This document shows, piece after piece, positions 63,576 to 64,000 of a DNA stretch of 64,000 nt (position 1 is the first letter of the stretch; the number at the start of each line of letters is the position of its first letter). Both the position numbers and the translations under genes were made by a program. The notes beneath the pieces were generated by a model that worked only from the letters and a program-made list of their open reading frames with translations, had not been told where the DNA came from and made no database searches. Where the stretch lies: NCBI RefSeq assembly GCF_004363305.1, contig NZ_SNZA01000003.1, positions 434,001 to 498,000 of the forward strand, read 5' to 3'. The DNA comes from Marinomonas communis. GTDB taxonomy: Bacteria > Pseudomonadota > Gammaproteobacteria > Pseudomonadales > Marinomonadaceae.

Positions 63576-64000
63576 TTATCTTCTAGAGAGTTGGCTGAGA
63601 TATTGTGAATAATCACTGGACTGTGATTGTTGTAAGCGCGTAATGACCTGCTGAGCGTAAGGTAAGAAATTCACTAATTCATCTTTACTCATTGGACTGT
63701 CATAAGGAATGTCGACGGTTTCAGGGTTTTTATGCTGCCCTTGAATGCGAAATTCGTAATGAAGGTGTGGTCCTGTTGCCCATCCTGTCTGACCAACCTT
63801 GGCAATTTCATTACCTTGCTGTATCTCTTGCCCTATATAAAGGCCCTCTTGAAACTCGCTTAAGTGCGCATAAAGCGTGCTGTAGCCCTTGCCGTGGTCA
63901 ATAATAACAGTGTTGCCATACCCTTTCATTTCTCCTACAAATGAAATCGTGCCATGCCCTGAGCTATAGACTGGGGTGCCTTCCGGTGCCGCATAATCAA
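63576..64000 (-). CDS. M23 family metallopeptidase, truncated by window edge
   Basis: C-terminal part of a peptidoglycan DD-endopeptidase of the LytM/M23 type. The frame is open to base 64000 and gives 141 residues. The ATG at 63929 is internal. The zinc-site segment DYAAPEGTPVYS and the catalytic HLHYEFR are visible. The first zinc histidine, normally just before DYAAP, lies beyond the window. This subgroup lies near tyrS and anmK in other gammaproteobacteria. The N-terminal LysM or OapA parts cannot be seen. Confidence 0.92.
   Translation of the reverse strand, partial: DYAAPEGTPVYSSGHGTISFVGEMKGYGNTVIIDHGKGYSTLYAHLSEFQEGLYIGQEIQQGNEIAKVGQTGWATGPHLHYEFRIQGQHKNPETVDIPYDSPMSKDELVNFLPYAQQVITRLQQSQSSDYSQYLSQLSRR

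Overview
The window is core chromosome of a Gram-negative gammaproteobacterium. Its gene orders match those I remember from Pseudomonas and Oceanospirillales: lolB-ispE-prs-rplY-pth-ychF, hemA-prfA-prmC, lptM-lysA-dapF-DUF484, hemC-hemD-hemX-hemY beside argH, and bamD/rluD-pgeF-clpB. Moderate base composition, a family TIGR04219-type barrel and this mix of orders fit a marine Marinomonas-like organism. That assignment is inference, not a search result. I see no transposase, prophage, CRISPR array or integrase. Coding is dense and almost every gene is full length.

Layout. 1-6005: cytochrome c maturation operon (ccmB, cut by the window edge, through ccmI). 6071-9452: zipA, ligA and yheU. 9527-13735: cysE, an orphan small protein, mnmC-ppiA and a SelT/W/H-type thiol protein. 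13769-19997: yciI-yciB, divergent from rnm (yciV), yciO, rluB, DUF1499 and an RstA/RstB-like two-component pair. 20024-25110: metR, argF, grxD, a VOC enzyme with a LysR regulator, and ldhA. 25451-32008: two cold-shock genes, a TSUP permease, a porin, a cupin plus FAH-hydrolase pair, a short DTW protein, and an ammonium transporter with a sigma-54-type promoter. 32070-37511: bamD, rluD, pgeF and clpB. 37596-49681: a barrel protein, a five-gene Gln/Met tRNA array, ychF-pth-rplY-prs-ispE-lolB with a TPR lipoprotein, then hemA-prfA-prmC and yaaA. 49771-52585: a small orphan, a BASS-like membrane protein and a PAS chemoreceptor. 52648-58391: hemY-hemX-hemD-hemC and divergent argH. 58472-63524: a TonB-like anchored protein, lptM, lysA, dapF, DUF484, a HAD phosphatase and trxA. 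63576-64000: a truncated M23 peptidase.

The genes serve heme and cytochrome c biogenesis (ccm, hemA, hemCDXY), translation and RNA modification (prfA, prmC, rluB, rluD, mnmC, DTW protein, pth, rplY, tRNAs), amino acids (cysE, argF, argH, lysA, dapF, metR), envelope assembly (bamD, lolB, lptM, porin) and stress (clpB, csp, yaaA, trxA, grxD).

I found no clearly new multi-gene system. The more interesting signals are regulatory or concern absences. They include a five-codon ORF and hairpin in front of yciO, paired hairpins in the rluD and hemA leaders, and perfect dyads upstream of the cupin operon and between hemC and argH. Others are a 21-bp tandem repeat upstream of argF and a possible switch-like leader on the second csp gene. 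Three chromosome-maintenance genes (smc, scpAB, xerC) are absent from positions they occupy in relatives.
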